The position numbers and the translations under genes were made by a program. A stretch of DNA of 64,000 nucleotides, from assembly GCF_000310145.2 (NCBI RefSeq), contig NZ_AMXA01000004.1:161574-225573 (forward strand), given 5' to 3'. Within the stretch, counting starts at the first letter, position 1. Each line of letters starts with the position of its first letter. This DNA is from Thauera sp. 28 (GTDB lineage: Bacteria; Pseudomonadota; Gammaproteobacteria; Burkholderiales; Rhodocyclaceae). The notes under the pieces are model-generated. The model searched no databases, was not told where the DNA came from, and saw only the letters and a program-made list of their open reading frames with translations. Shown here piece after piece: positions 27,204 through 36,848 of the stretch.

Positions 27204-28130
27204 ATGACGGTGACGCGTGGCGACGGCCGGTTCCTGCTGCGGCGGTTGGGCATCGTGTCGATGCTGACGGCGCTGGTCAGTCTGCTGGCTACGGCGGGCG
27301 GCCTGAGCCTGCTGCCCTACGCCGGTGCGGCGGGGCAGTGGGTGCTTGGCGCCGCCGGTGGGGCGGTGGCCGTGGCGGCGTTCGCCTTTGGCCGGCTGGT
27401 GATCCTGCGCCGACCCGGTGCCCGTCGGGTCGGCTTCGTCGTGGCCGGCATGGCTCTGGCTGCGGCGGTGCTGTTCGGCCTGCTTGCGCTCGCACGCCCC
27501 GAGGCCGGCGGCTACTTCGTCGCCTGTATGGCGGTGCTGGCGGCCTACGCTGCCTTCGTCAGTCACCGCCTGGCATTCTGGCCAAGCGGCGAGATTGCCG
27601 ACGAGCCGCGGGTCTCGCTTGGCATCTTCCTGTCCTATCGCCGCGACGACAGCCGCGAGAGCGTCGGGCGCATACACGACCATTTGTGCCAGGCCTTCGT
27701 GCCTGAGCGCATCTTCCTGGACGTCGAGCGTCAGTCAGCGGGTGCCGACTACCGCGAGGTGATCGGTACTGCGCTGGACCAGTCCGAGGTCGTGCTCGTC
27801 GTCATCGGCCCGGCCTGGCTGACGCTGGCCGGCGCCGATGGCCGGCCGCGCATCGACGATACCGAGGACATGGTCAGGCTGGAGGTGGAGATGGCACTTG
27901 CGCGCGGCCAGAACGTGGTGCCACTGCTGGTGCAGGGGGCGCGCATGCCGAGCGCCGCACAACTGCCTGCACCACTGGCCTCATTGGCCTACCGCAACGC
28001 TCTGCCGGTGAGACCGGACCCGGACTTTCGCGGTGACGTGCTGCGCCTGGTCGAGGCATTGAGAGCGCTGGCTCAGGTCGCCGCGCGTGAGCGCACGCGT
28101 GCGGCGGGCACGGCGACGAGCCTCCGGTAG
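27204..28130 (+). CDS. Membrane-anchored TIR-domain protein
   Basis: 308 residues. Four membrane helices (about 12-120) are followed by a cytoplasmic TIR domain (about 137-290): FLSYRRDDS (box 1), a loop with IFLDVERQSAGADYREVI, VVLVVIGPAWL, and an acidic helix MVRLEVEMALARGQ, in which E227 or E229 could be the NADase glutamate. Bacterial TIR domains often hydrolyse or cyclise NAD+, many in phage defence. Here there is no Thoeris-like partner, only the upstream lipoprotein, which would place a sensor in the envelope and an enzyme inside. The end of the gene overlaps the convergent AraC gene by 58 bp. Confidence 0.8.
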   Translation: MTVTRGDGRFLLRRLGIVSMLTALVSLLATAGGLSLLPYAGAAGQWVLGAAGGAVAVAAFAFGRLVILRRPGARRVGFVVAGMALAAAVLFGLLALARPEAGGYFVACMAVLAAYAAFVSHRLAFWPSGEIADEPRVSLGIFLSYRRDDSRESVGRIHDHLCQAFVPERIFLDVERQSAGADYREVIGTALDQSEVVLVVIGPAWLTLAGADGRPRIDDTEDMVRLEVEMALARGQNVVPLLVQGARMPSAAQLPAPLASLAYRNALPVRPDPDFRGDVLRLVEALRALAQVAARERTRAAGTATSLR

Positions 28131-29128
28131 CTGCCGGGCGGGGTTCCGGTCCATTGCTTGAAGGCGCGATTGAAGGCTGCCGGGTCGTCGAAGCCGAGCT
28201 CGGCGCCGATGCTTGCGATGGCTTGATCCGTGCGTGAGATGCGGGCGATCGCCACGTCGCGGCGCAGGGCGTCCTTCACGGCCTGGAAGTGCGTGCCCTC
28301 GGCGTCGAGCCGGCGTGCCAGCGTGCGTGGCGAGACGTGCAGGGCGCGCGCGACGTCCTCCACGCTCTGGGGCTGGCCGAGGTTGGCCTCCAGCAGGTCG
28401 CGTACGCGGTGGGTGAACAGGCGCTCGCTGACCGAGACGTGGATCCAGTCCATTGGCGCCTTGCGCAGGAAACCCGATAGCGAGGCCTTGTCCTGGCGGA
28501 TCGGCGCGTCCATGAAGACCGGTTCGATGAAGAGCGCGGTCCGCGCCTGGTCGAAGCGCGCCGGGCCGGCATACATGTTGATGTACTCGCCTGCATGCGC
28601 CGGGGCGGGGTAGTTGAGGTCCACACGCGCGAACAGCAGCTTGCGCTCGATCATCCAGGACGCGATGCCCTGCACCAGCATCAGCATCAACTCGAGGATC
28701 AGGATGCGGTGGTGACCGAGGTCGGTGCGCTCCACCAGCGCGATGCGGGTCAGTCCGTCCTCTTCCCCCATCTCGAAGTGCAGGTCGTCCAGCACCAGAC
28801 GAAAGAACCAGCAGAAGCGGTGTAGCGCAACACGCAGGTTCGCGGCGTCGAGCATGCCGAGGCACAGGAACTTGAGCGTGCCGGCGCGCAGCGGCCTGGA
28901 GAACATGCCCGGTGTCTCGTCGTCGAGCTCGATTGCCAGCGTGCGATAGAACAACGCGAACTGCTCGACGGTCACGCGCGCCGACTCCTGGTCCAGCAGC
29001 GGCGGGGCAATGCCTGCGCGGGCGATGCAGTCGAGCGCGCGCGTGTGGTGTGCACCGAGCCGGTCGAGAAGCTGGCTGACCATGCGGATCGAGACCGTGA
29101 CGGAGGGGGCACTCAGGCGTTCGCTCAT
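28073..29128 (-). CDS. AraC-family transcriptional regulator
   Basis: 351 residues in the OruR/ArgR-like AraC layout. An N-terminal sensing domain (residues about 20-210, with VTVEQFALFYRTLA and PRL-like FSRPLRAGTLKFL) is followed by a C-terminal pair of helix-turn-helices (about 245-335: QSVEDVARALHVSPRTLARRL and IGAELGFDDPAAFNRAFKQWTG). It is divergent from the Liv-type transporter and beta-oxidation block with 222 bp between them, so it is the natural candidate regulator of that block; this is inference from position. Confidence 0.88.
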   Translation of the reverse strand: MSERLSAPSVTVSIRMVSQLLDRLGAHHTRALDCIARAGIAPPLLDQESARVTVEQFALFYRTLAIELDDETPGMFSRPLRAGTLKFLCLGMLDAANLRVALHRFCWFFRLVLDDLHFEMGEEDGLTRIALVERTDLGHHRILILELMLMLVQGIASWMIERKLLFARVDLNYPAPAHAGEYINMYAGPARFDQARTALFIEPVFMDAPIRQDKASLSGFLRKAPMDWIHVSVSERLFTHRVRDLLEANLGQPQSVEDVARALHVSPRTLARRLDAEGTHFQAVKDALRRDVAIARISRTDQAIASIGAELGFDDPAAFNRAFKQWTGTPPGSYRRLVAVPAARVRSRAAT

Positions 29129-29201
29129 GACAAAGGTGTGTCGAGGGGTTGGCAGGAAATGTCAATCAATAGGCTGGTTCTGTCATCCACAACCTGGCCC
29201 G

Positions 29202-29235
29202 TACTGCCTAGTATGGACTGCAAATCGAGGCAGTA
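29202..29235. promoter_or_regulatory. Perfect 8-bp inverted repeat in the divergent control region
   Basis: TACTGCCT (29202-29209) and AGGCAGTA (29228-29235) are perfect inverted arms around 18 bp, between the divergent AraC gene and the ABC-transporter operon. Seven A residues follow the second arm, so it is not a plus-strand terminator. It may be an operator or a leader hairpin. Confidence 0.4.
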
Positions 29236-29350
29236 AAAAAATTAATGCCCCGCCAATGCTGAGCTGCGCCGTGTGTGGCGCTGCCAGCGGGCAGATCAAG
29301 CACAGCACGCACAGGACGTCTCTGCCGAGGCGCCTGGCAGGAGGAGACAA

Positions 29351-30184
29351 GTGCATCCAGGCAAGGCCAATCCGATCCTCGAGGTCGAGGGGCTCACATT
29401 GTCGTTCGGCGGCATCAAGGCGCTGACCGACGTGGGCTTCGAAGTTGCTCCAGGGTCCATCACCACCGTCATCGGTCCGAACGGCGCAGGCAAGACCTCG
29501 CTGTTCAACACGATCTCCGGTTTCTACAAGCCCGCTACGGGACGCATCCGCTTCCAGGGCGAGGACATCACCGCCACCCGGCCGCCCGAGCGCGCCAAGC
29601 TGGGCCTGGCGCGCAGCTTCCAGAACATCGCGCTGTTCCGCGGCATGACCGTGCTCGACAACATCAAGCTCGGCCGCCACGCCCACCTGCGCACCAATGT
29701 GCTCGATGCGCTGTTCTACTTCGGCCGCGCCCGGCATGAGGAGATGAAGCTGCGCCAGGAGGTCGAGGAACGCATCATCGACTTCCTCGAGATCGACCAC
29801 ATCCGCCACATGCCGGTATCGGTGCTGTCCTACGGTCTGCAGAAGCGGGTCGAGATGGCGCGCGCGCTGGCGATGCGGCCCAAGGTGCTGATGCTCGATG
29901 AACCCGTCGCTGGCATGAACCGCGAAGAGACCGAGGATATGGCGCGCTTCATCCTCGACGTGCGCGAGGAGTGGGGCGTGACGGTGCTGATGGTGGAGCA
30001 CGACATGGGCATGGTCATGGACCTGTCCGACCACGTGGTGGTGCTCAACTTCGGCCAGGTCATCGCCGACGGTACGCCGGCCGAGGTGCAGGCCAATCCG
30101 GAAGTGATCAAGGCCTACCTGGGCTCGGGTGACGTCTCGGAATTGCGCCAGCGCCTTCATCAACCTCTTGCAGTGGGGGCCTGA
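29351..30184 (+). CDS. Liv-type ABC transporter ATP-binding protein (LivG-like)
   Basis: A 277-residue ATPase of the branched-chain amino acid/HAAT importer family. Walker A is GPNGAGKTS, followed by the long insertion typical of LivG, the signature region VLSYGLQKRVEMARAL (LSYG replaces LSGG), Walker B VLMLDEPVAG and the H-loop VEHDMG. It begins with GTG at 29351, chosen because AGGAGGAG lies four bases upstream. It is first in a tight G-H-M-K-F gene set that leads into acyl-CoA ligase and beta-oxidation genes, so the cargo is probably a carboxylic acid instead of an amino acid. Confidence 0.9.
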   Translation: MHPGKANPILEVEGLTLSFGGIKALTDVGFEVAPGSITTVIGPNGAGKTSLFNTISGFYKPATGRIRFQGEDITATRPPERAKLGLARSFQNIALFRGMTVLDNIKLGRHAHLRTNVLDALFYFGRARHEEMKLRQEVEERIIDFLEIDHIRHMPVSVLSYGLQKRVEMARALAMRPKVLMLDEPVAGMNREETEDMARFILDVREEWGVTVLMVEHDMGMVMDLSDHVVVLNFGQVIADGTPAEVQANPEVIKAYLGSGDVSELRQRLHQPLAVGA

Positions 30185-30185
30185 G

Positions 30186-31070
30186 ATGGACTTCGACTGG
30201 CTTTTCCTGACCGAGATCGTCTTTGCCGGCCTTGGCGCCGGAGGCCTGTACGCGCTGACCGGTCTCGCTTTCGTAATGATCTACAAGGCCACGCGGGTGG
30301 TGAACCTGGCCATCGGCGAGATGCTGATGATCGGCGCCTACCTGTGCTTTGGCCTCGCCACGGCAATGAACCTGCCAATGTGGCTGGCGATCCTGGTCGC
30401 GGTGATCGGCAGCGGCATGGCAGGCGCATTGCTCGAACGCGTAGCGATCCGGCCGATGCTCGGCGAGTCGCCGATCTCGGTGTTCATGGTCACCGTGGGG
30501 CTGGCTTCCATCCTGGTCGGCGTGGTCGAGCTGATCTGGACCTCCGAGCCGCGCCGCCTGCCCGAATTCATGCCCAGCGCGCCGGTGATGATCGGCGAGG
30601 CCTTCGTGCCGCCCAAGGTGTTCTACGGCTTCCTCGTCGCAGCCACGCTGATTGCGGTTGCTCTGGCGGTGTTCCGCTTCTGGCGCGGCGGCGTGGCGCT
30701 GCGGGCGACGGCCTCGGACCAGCAGGCTGCCTATTCGATGGGCATCAACGTGCCCAGGGTCTTCTCGCTGTCCTGGACGGTGGCGGCGATGATCGCGGCC
30801 ATTGCCGGTGTCATCGTCGGCGCGGTGGGCGGCATCTCCTCGACGATGGGCGTGTTCGGCCTGTCGGTGCTGGTAGTGGTGATCGTCGGCGGCCTGGACA
30901 GCGTGCTCGGCGCGCTGGTCGCGGGGCTCCTCATCGGCGTCGTCGAGTCGCTCGCCGGTGGTTTCCTCGGCGGCGAATACAAGCTGCTCGCCACCTTCAT
31001 GATCCTGATCGTCGTGCTGCTGGTCCGTCCCTACGGCCTGTTCGGCACCCACGAAATCGAGAGGTTGTAA
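30186..31070 (+). CDS. Liv-type ABC transporter permease (LivH-like)
   Basis: A 294-residue permease of the HAAT family, with eight or so membrane helices. The start GLGAGGLYALTGLAFVMIYKATRVVNLAIGE-type region (read as ALTGLAFVMIYKATRVVN) and the loop RATASDQQAAYSMGI are hallmarks of LivH. It starts one base after the ATPase stop and its TAA overlaps the ATG of the next permease (TAATG), so the proteins are made together. It forms one half of the membrane channel. Confidence 0.92.
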   Translation: MDFDWLFLTEIVFAGLGAGGLYALTGLAFVMIYKATRVVNLAIGEMLMIGAYLCFGLATAMNLPMWLAILVAVIGSGMAGALLERVAIRPMLGESPISVFMVTVGLASILVGVVELIWTSEPRRLPEFMPSAPVMIGEAFVPPKVFYGFLVAATLIAVALAVFRFWRGGVALRATASDQQAAYSMGINVPRVFSLSWTVAAMIAAIAGVIVGAVGGISSTMGVFGLSVLVVVIVGGLDSVLGALVAGLLIGVVESLAGGFLGGEYKLLATFMILIVVLLVRPYGLFGTHEIERL

Positions 31071-32110
31071 TGCGCATCGGAACCGCACGCTCCAGCTATC
31101 GTCACGACGAGTCGCTGTTCGACAGCCGCACCCAGCACGCCTGGCTGGCTGTCCTCGCCGTCGCGCTGCTCGGCTTCCCCTTCTTCGCCGACGAATACTG
31201 GCTGTACCTCGCCTGCCTGGTCGCGATCAACATCGCCAGCACCACCGGGCTCAACATCCTCACCGGCTACACCGGACTGGTGAGCCTGGGGCAGGCTGCC
31301 TTCATGGGCATCGGCGCCTACACGGTGGCGGCGCTCGAGCAGAAGCTCGGCACGCCGGTGCTGCTCAACCTGCTCGCCGGCGGCTTCGTCGCCATGCTCG
31401 GCGGGTTGGTGGTGGGCCTGCCCTCGCTGCGGGTGAAGGGCCTGTACCTGGCGATCGCCACCATCGCCGCCTCGGTGGTGCTGCACTTCGTGTTCGCCAA
31501 CTGGCACTCGGTTACCGGCGGCCACGCCGGCATCACGGTGGCGCCGGCGGAGATCCTTGGCGTCAGCTTCGACACGTCGTTCCGTCTGTACTGGCTGTTC
31601 GTGCCGATCACCGCCCTGATGGTGCTGGGCGCGGCCAACCTGTTCCGCACCCGTATCGGCCGCGCCTTCATCGCGATCCGCGACCGCGACATCTCGGCCG
31701 AGGTGCTGGGCATCCCGCTGCTGCGCTACAAGCTGCTGTCCTTCGGCCTGTCGTCCTTTTATGCGGGGGTGGCGGGCGGCATGTGGGCCTACTTCTTCCG
31801 CGTGGTCACGCCGGAGAGCTTCCCGCTGATCATGTCGATCTTCTTCCTCGCCGCCGTCATCGTCGGCGGCATGGGCACCATCCTCGGCGCCATCCTCGGT
31901 GCGGTCTTCATGACCATGGTGCCCGAGGCGCTCAAGCTCATCGTTGGCTGGCTGCCGCTTTCGGCCGACGCCACGCTGATCCTGTCGCCGGTGCGCACCA
32001 TCGTGTTCGGTGCGCTGATCGTCGGCTTCCTGGTGTTCGAGCCGCTCGGCCTGCAGGAGATCTGGCGCCGCATCCGTCGCTTCTTCCACCTCTGGCCGTT
32101 CCGCGCCTGA
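31070..32110 (+). CDS. Liv-type ABC transporter permease (LivM-like)
   Basis: A 346-residue permease, the partner of the LivH-like protein. The family segments NILTGYTGLVSLGQAAFMGIGAY (residues about 62-84), IATIAASVVLHFVF and the EAA-like loop AIRDRDISAEVLGI are present. Longer than LivH and with a cytoplasmic basic tail (WRRIRRFFHLW), as is usual for LivM. Its ATG overlaps the previous stop by one base. A 49-bp gap separates it from the binding-protein gene. Confidence 0.92.
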   Translation: MRIGTARSSYRHDESLFDSRTQHAWLAVLAVALLGFPFFADEYWLYLACLVAINIASTTGLNILTGYTGLVSLGQAAFMGIGAYTVAALEQKLGTPVLLNLLAGGFVAMLGGLVVGLPSLRVKGLYLAIATIAASVVLHFVFANWHSVTGGHAGITVAPAEILGVSFDTSFRLYWLFVPITALMVLGAANLFRTRIGRAFIAIRDRDISAEVLGIPLLRYKLLSFGLSSFYAGVAGGMWAYFFRVVTPESFPLIMSIFFLAAVIVGGMGTILGAILGAVFMTMVPEALKLIVGWLPLSADATLILSPVRTIVFGALIVGFLVFEPLGLQEIWRRIRRFFHLWPFRA

Positions 32111-32159
32111 GTTTTCCTCGCCTCACCGCATCACCACATACAAAGAGAAGGAGACAAGC

Positions 32160-33329
32160 ATGAGAAGAACCGTACTCAAGAGCCTGCTGGCCACTGCCGT
32201 GCTGGCTGCCACCGCCGGCCTGCCGGCTGCGCAGGCGGCCGACAAGGAGATCGTCATCGGCGGCTCGATCCCGATGAGCGGTGTGTTCGCCTTCGCCGGC
32301 ATCGGCATCCATGCCGGCATCCAGGACTACGTCAAGATGACCAACGATGCGGGTGGCATCGAGGGCCACATGCTGCGCTATGTGCCCGAGGACAGCGCCT
32401 ACAAGGTCGACCAGTCGGTGGCCGCGTTCAAGAAGATCACCAGCCAGAACAAGGTGAACTTCTACTACGGCGATTCCACCGCCTTCAGCAAGACCATCAA
32501 CCCCGAACTCGACCGCGCCGGCAGCATGATCATGTCGGGGGCATCCTTCGCCACCGAGCTCAACGACCCGCAGAAATTCCCCTATCAGTTCATCGCCGGC
32601 CCGGACTACACCCAGCAGTTCGGCATCCTGCTGCGCTACATCGCCCAGCAGAAGCCGGGCGCCAAAGTGGCTTTCGTGTACTCCGACACCGAGTTCGGCC
32701 GCGATCCGATCGAGAGCAGCCGCGGCGTGGCCAAGGAACTGGGGCTCAACGTCGCCATCGAGATCATGACCCCGCCGGGTGCGGTCGACGTGTCGACCGA
32801 AATGGCCAAGCTGCGTCGCGCGCGCGCCGATTACACCATCTTCCATGGCTACATCCTGGGGCCGATCCCCGAGTTCATCAGCCAGTCGCGCCAGCTGGGT
32901 CTGCAGACCCAGTTCATGGGCACCTTCTGGACCATGGACAACAGCACCGTGATGCAGATGGGCGAAGCCGCCGAGGGCTTCATGGGCGTGATGCCGTACA
33001 ACTACTACTACGACGACTCCGCATCGGCGCCGATGCTGGAGAAGATCCGCTCGATGCGCACGGAGTACCAGAACGTGCCCTACATCCAGGGCTTCCTGTC
33101 GGCCATGCTGTATGCCGAGTCCGCTCGCCGCACACTGGCCGCCGGTCAGGAGATGAGCGCGGCCAACCTCAAGGCGGCGTTGAACTCGATCGAGAACTTC
33201 GACACCGGCGGCCTGATCGGCGTGCCGATCTCCATCCGCGGCAACACCATTCCGGTCGGGCGCATCTACCGTGCCGACGTTCAGGCCAAGCGCATGGTGC
33301 CGGCCTCCGACTGGATCGTGCTGGAGTAA
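32160..33329 (+). CDS. Liv-type ABC transporter substrate-binding protein
   Basis: A 389-residue periplasmic binding protein with a signal peptide ending at AAQAA and the type I fold of LivK-like proteins (IVIGGSIPMSGVFAFAGIGI, then FYYGDSTAFSKTI, VAFVYSDTEFGRDPI). Binding residues differ from amino-acid-specific LivJ/K in ways I cannot interpret, and the surrounding CoA-ligase genes suggest an aromatic or fatty carboxylate ligand. The ribosome site GAAGGAG is strong, as expected for the most abundant component. Confidence 0.9.
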   Translation: MRRTVLKSLLATAVLAATAGLPAAQAADKEIVIGGSIPMSGVFAFAGIGIHAGIQDYVKMTNDAGGIEGHMLRYVPEDSAYKVDQSVAAFKKITSQNKVNFYYGDSTAFSKTINPELDRAGSMIMSGASFATELNDPQKFPYQFIAGPDYTQQFGILLRYIAQQKPGAKVAFVYSDTEFGRDPIESSRGVAKELGLNVAIEIMTPPGAVDVSTEMAKLRRARADYTIFHGYILGPIPEFISQSRQLGLQTQFMGTFWTMDNSTVMQMGEAAEGFMGVMPYNYYYDDSASAPMLEKIRSMRTEYQNVPYIQGFLSAMLYAESARRTLAAGQEMSAANLKAALNSIENFDTGGLIGVPISIRGNTIPVGRIYRADVQAKRMVPASDWIVLE

Positions 33330-33332
33330 GCG

Positions 33333-34145
<813 letters not shown>

Positions 34146-34159
34146 TCGGGAGGATGGCC

Positions 34160-35989
34160 ATGAACAACACCCTACCCATGCTGACCCTGGCGCAGATGCT
34201 GCGCGAGCAGGCTCGGCAACATCCGGCGCGCATCGCCATCCGCCAGAAGGATTTCGGCATCTGGCAGGGCATCACCTGGGACGACTACTACCGCCGTTCG
34301 AGTCACGTCGGCCTGGGGCTGCGTGCGCTTGGCCTGTCCGCCGGCGGCCACGTCGGCGTCATCGCCGAGAACCGTATCGAATGGGTGCTGACGCAGATGG
34401 GCTGCGGCCTGGTCGGCGGCATCGCGGTCGGCGTCTATCCGACCAGCCCGTCGCCCGAAGTGGCCTACGTGCTCAACCACGCCGACGTCGAGGTGGTGGT
34501 GTGCGAGGACCAGGAGCAGACCGACAAGGTCGTCGAGGCGCTCGACCAGCTGCCTCACCTGCGCGCCATCGTAGTGATGGAGACCAAGGGCCTGCGCAGT
34601 GCCGACGAGCGCGTGCGCGACCGCATCCTGTCCTTCGCCGACCTGGAGACGCTCGGCGTCGAGTACGAGGCCACCCACCGCCACCTGGTCGAGCAGACGC
34701 TGGCGGCGCAGCGGCTCGAGGACATCGCGCTGATGATCTACACCTCGGGCTCCACCGGCAAACCCAAGGGCGCGATGATCAGCTACGCCAACATCCGCGG
34801 CGTGGCGCCCGGCATCGCCGATCGCCTGGGGCTGTCGGCGGATACCAGCCACCTGTCCTACCTGCCGCTGTGCCACGTCGCCGAGCAGATGCTCACCACC
34901 TTCTGCCCGATCTACCTCGGCTCCACGGTCGCCTTCGGCGAGTCGATCCGCACCGTGCAGGAAGACCTGCGCGAGATCGCGCCGACGATGTTCCTGGGCG
35001 TGCCGCGCATCTGGGAGAAGCTGCACTCGGCGATCAGCATCAAGATGCAGGAGAGTGGTGCGCTGCAGCGCTGGCTGTTCGCCCGTGCAATGGCCGCCTG
35101 CGCGCCCTTCGCGCACAAGGCGGCCGCGCAGCGCACGGCGGGCGAGCGTCTCACCCATGCCTTCTGGTACTGGATCATCCTGCGTGCGTTGCAGAATTTC
35201 ATCGGCCTGCGCAAGGCGAAGGTGGCGCTGACCGGCGCGGCGCCGATCCCGCCCGCGGTGGTGCAGTTCTTCCGTACGCTGGGCGTGCCGCTGGTGGAGG
35301 TCTACGGCCTCACGGAGTCGACCGGCATGATCACCGGCCAACCGCTGGATGCCGCCCGCTTCGGCTCGGTCGGTACGCCCATCCTCGGCGTCGAGCACAG
35401 GATCGGCGAGCGTGGCGAGCTGCTTGTCCGTGGCGAGATGGTGTTCGCCGGCTACTACAAGAACCCGGAGGCGACCGCCGACAGCATTCGCGACGGCTGG
35501 CTGCACACCGGTGACGTGGTCGAGGAGCGCGACGGCCAGCTCTACATCGTCGATCGCCTCAAGGACATCATGATCACCGCCGGCGGCAAGAACCTGACGC
35601 CGTCCGAGATCGAGAAGACGATGAAGGCCAGCCCCTACATCAAGGAGTGCATCGTCGTCGCCGACGGGCGCAAGTTCGTCTCCGCGTTGATCCAGATCGA
35701 CTACGAGACGGTGGCGAAGTGGGCCGAGGGCCGCCAGATCCTCTTCACCCACTTCCGCTCGCTGGTCGAGCACCCGGAGGTGCGCGCGCTGATCGACGCC
35801 GAGATCGCGCGCGGCAATGCCCAGCTTGCGCAGGTTTCGCACATCCGCCGTTTCCACCTGCTGACCAAGGAGCTGGACCACGACGACGGCGAGGTGACGG
35901 CGACGATGAAGGTGCGCCGTTCCAGCATCTACAAGACCTACGCCGACGTGATCGAGGCCATGTACCGGGGCGAGGCCGCCCATGCCTGA
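34160..35989 (+). CDS. Long-chain acyl-CoA synthetase-like AMP-binding ligase (FadD15 type)
   Basis: A 609-residue adenylate-forming ligase of the bacterial FadD15/ACSL-like branch. Motifs: the phosphate loop YTSGSTGKPKGA (about 195-206), YLPLCHVAEQ, the YGLTESTG adenine-binding segment, GWLHTGDVVE and the DRLKDIMITAGGKN hinge with the ligase lysine region near the C-terminus. It should convert a carboxylic acid to its CoA thioester with ATP. The start is the ATG at 34160, with GGGAGG six bases upstream; GTG and ATG codons just before are less well placed. It directly follows the importer genes, so it probably activates the imported acid. Confidence 0.9.
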   Translation: MNNTLPMLTLAQMLREQARQHPARIAIRQKDFGIWQGITWDDYYRRSSHVGLGLRALGLSAGGHVGVIAENRIEWVLTQMGCGLVGGIAVGVYPTSPSPEVAYVLNHADVEVVVCEDQEQTDKVVEALDQLPHLRAIVVMETKGLRSADERVRDRILSFADLETLGVEYEATHRHLVEQTLAAQRLEDIALMIYTSGSTGKPKGAMISYANIRGVAPGIADRLGLSADTSHLSYLPLCHVAEQMLTTFCPIYLGSTVAFGESIRTVQEDLREIAPTMFLGVPRIWEKLHSAISIKMQESGALQRWLFARAMAACAPFAHKAAAQRTAGERLTHAFWYWIILRALQNFIGLRKAKVALTGAAPIPPAVVQFFRTLGVPLVEVYGLTESTGMITGQPLDAARFGSVGTPILGVEHRIGERGELLVRGEMVFAGYYKNPEATADSIRDGWLHTGDVVEERDGQLYIVDRLKDIMITAGGKNLTPSEIEKTMKASPYIKECIVVADGRKFVSALIQIDYETVAKWAEGRQILFTHFRSLVEHPEVRALIDAEIARGNAQLAQVSHIRRFHLLTKELDHDDGEVTATMKVRRSSIYKTYADVIEAMYRGEAAHA

Positions 35990-36848
35990 ACACGATCAAG
36001 CCGCCTGCGTTCGCCTGGAGCGCGAGGCTGGCATTGCCTGCATCAGCCTGGACCGCCCGGCCGCGCGCAACAGTCTGGACCTGCCCATGGGGCTCGCGCT
36101 GCGCGATGCGGTCAGGTCGCTGGCGGCCGAGCCACCGCGGGTGGTCGTGCTGCGCAGCAGCGGCGCGCACTTCATGGTCGGCGGCGACGTGCGCCGCTTC
36201 GACAGCCTGCTCGGCCAGTCGCAGGCGGCTTGCACCGAAGAGATCGGTCTGCTCATCGATGCGGTGCACGAGGCCGTCACCGGCCTGACCCGGCTGCCCT
36301 GCCCGGTGCTAGGGCTGGTATGCGGCTCCGCCGCGGGCTTCGGCATGTCGCTGGCGATGGCCTGCGACCTGCTGGTCGCGGCCGACGATGCGCGCTTCGT
36401 GCTTGCCTACGGCGCCATCGGCACCACGCCCGACGGCGGTGCGAGCTGGCACCTGCCGCGCCGCGTCGGTCTGCAGCGTGCCCTGGCGATCGCGCTGCTC
36501 AACCCGCAGATCGACGCCGCGCAAGCCAAGGACATCGGCCTGGTGGCCGAGGTGGTGCCAGCGGCGCAGCTCGCTGAGGCTGGACGGGCGCTGGCGCGCC
36601 GGCTGGCCGACGGGCCGGCGGCGGCCCAGGCCGGCGTCAAGCGCCTGTTGCGCGAGGGCCTGGCCACCGACCTGGCGAGCGCGCTTGCCGCCGAGAAGGC
36701 GAGCTTTCTCGCCATGTCGGCGACGGCGGACTTCGCCGAGGGCGTACGTGCCTTCTGTGAGCGGCGGCCGGCACGTTTCGGCCAACCGGAAAAGCTCGCG
36801 GCTGGCGCCGCTCCTACGGCACCGCAAGGCGTCCATCACCCCCTGTAG
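35982..36848 (+). CDS. Crotonase-fold protein, more isomerase-like than hydratase-like
   Basis: 288 residues of the enoyl-CoA hydratase/isomerase family with the oxyanion-hole segments MVGGDVRRF and CGSAAGFGMSLAMACD. Both hydratase glutamates are missing: the GGGCELA glutamate is serine in GFGMSLA, and the QPE glutamate is tyrosine in VLAYGAIG. An aspartate follows in TTPDGGAS, as in enoyl-CoA isomerases and PaaG. Isomerase activity is therefore more likely. The last 18 codons or so, including the stop, lie in the palindromic repeat array that follows, so the C-terminus ([18 protein letters not shown]) is repeat-derived. The start overlaps the ligase stop by eight bases. Confidence 0.85.
   Translation: MPEHDQAACVRLEREAGIACISLDRPAARNSLDLPMGLALRDAVRSLAAEPPRVVVLRSSGAHFMVGGDVRRFDSLLGQSQAACTEEIGLLIDAVHEAVTGLTRLPCPVLGLVCGSAAGFGMSLAMACDLLVAADDARFVLAYGAIGTTPDGGASWHLPRRVGLQRALAIALLNPQIDAAQAKDIGLVAEVVPAAQLAEAGRALARRLADGPAAAQAGVKRLLREGLATDLASALAAEKASFLAMSATADFAEGVRAFCERRPARFGQPEKLAAGAAPTAPQGVHHPL

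Noticed and set aside
26219..28130. Thoeris defence system
   Set aside because: No ThsA-like NAD-binding SIR2 or SLOG/Macro effector is coded nearby; only the TIR protein and a lipoprotein are present.
29202..29250. Rho-independent terminator after the inverted repeat
   Set aside because: The repeat is followed by A residues on the plus strand, and on the minus strand the T run comes before the stem, so it is not a terminator in either direction.
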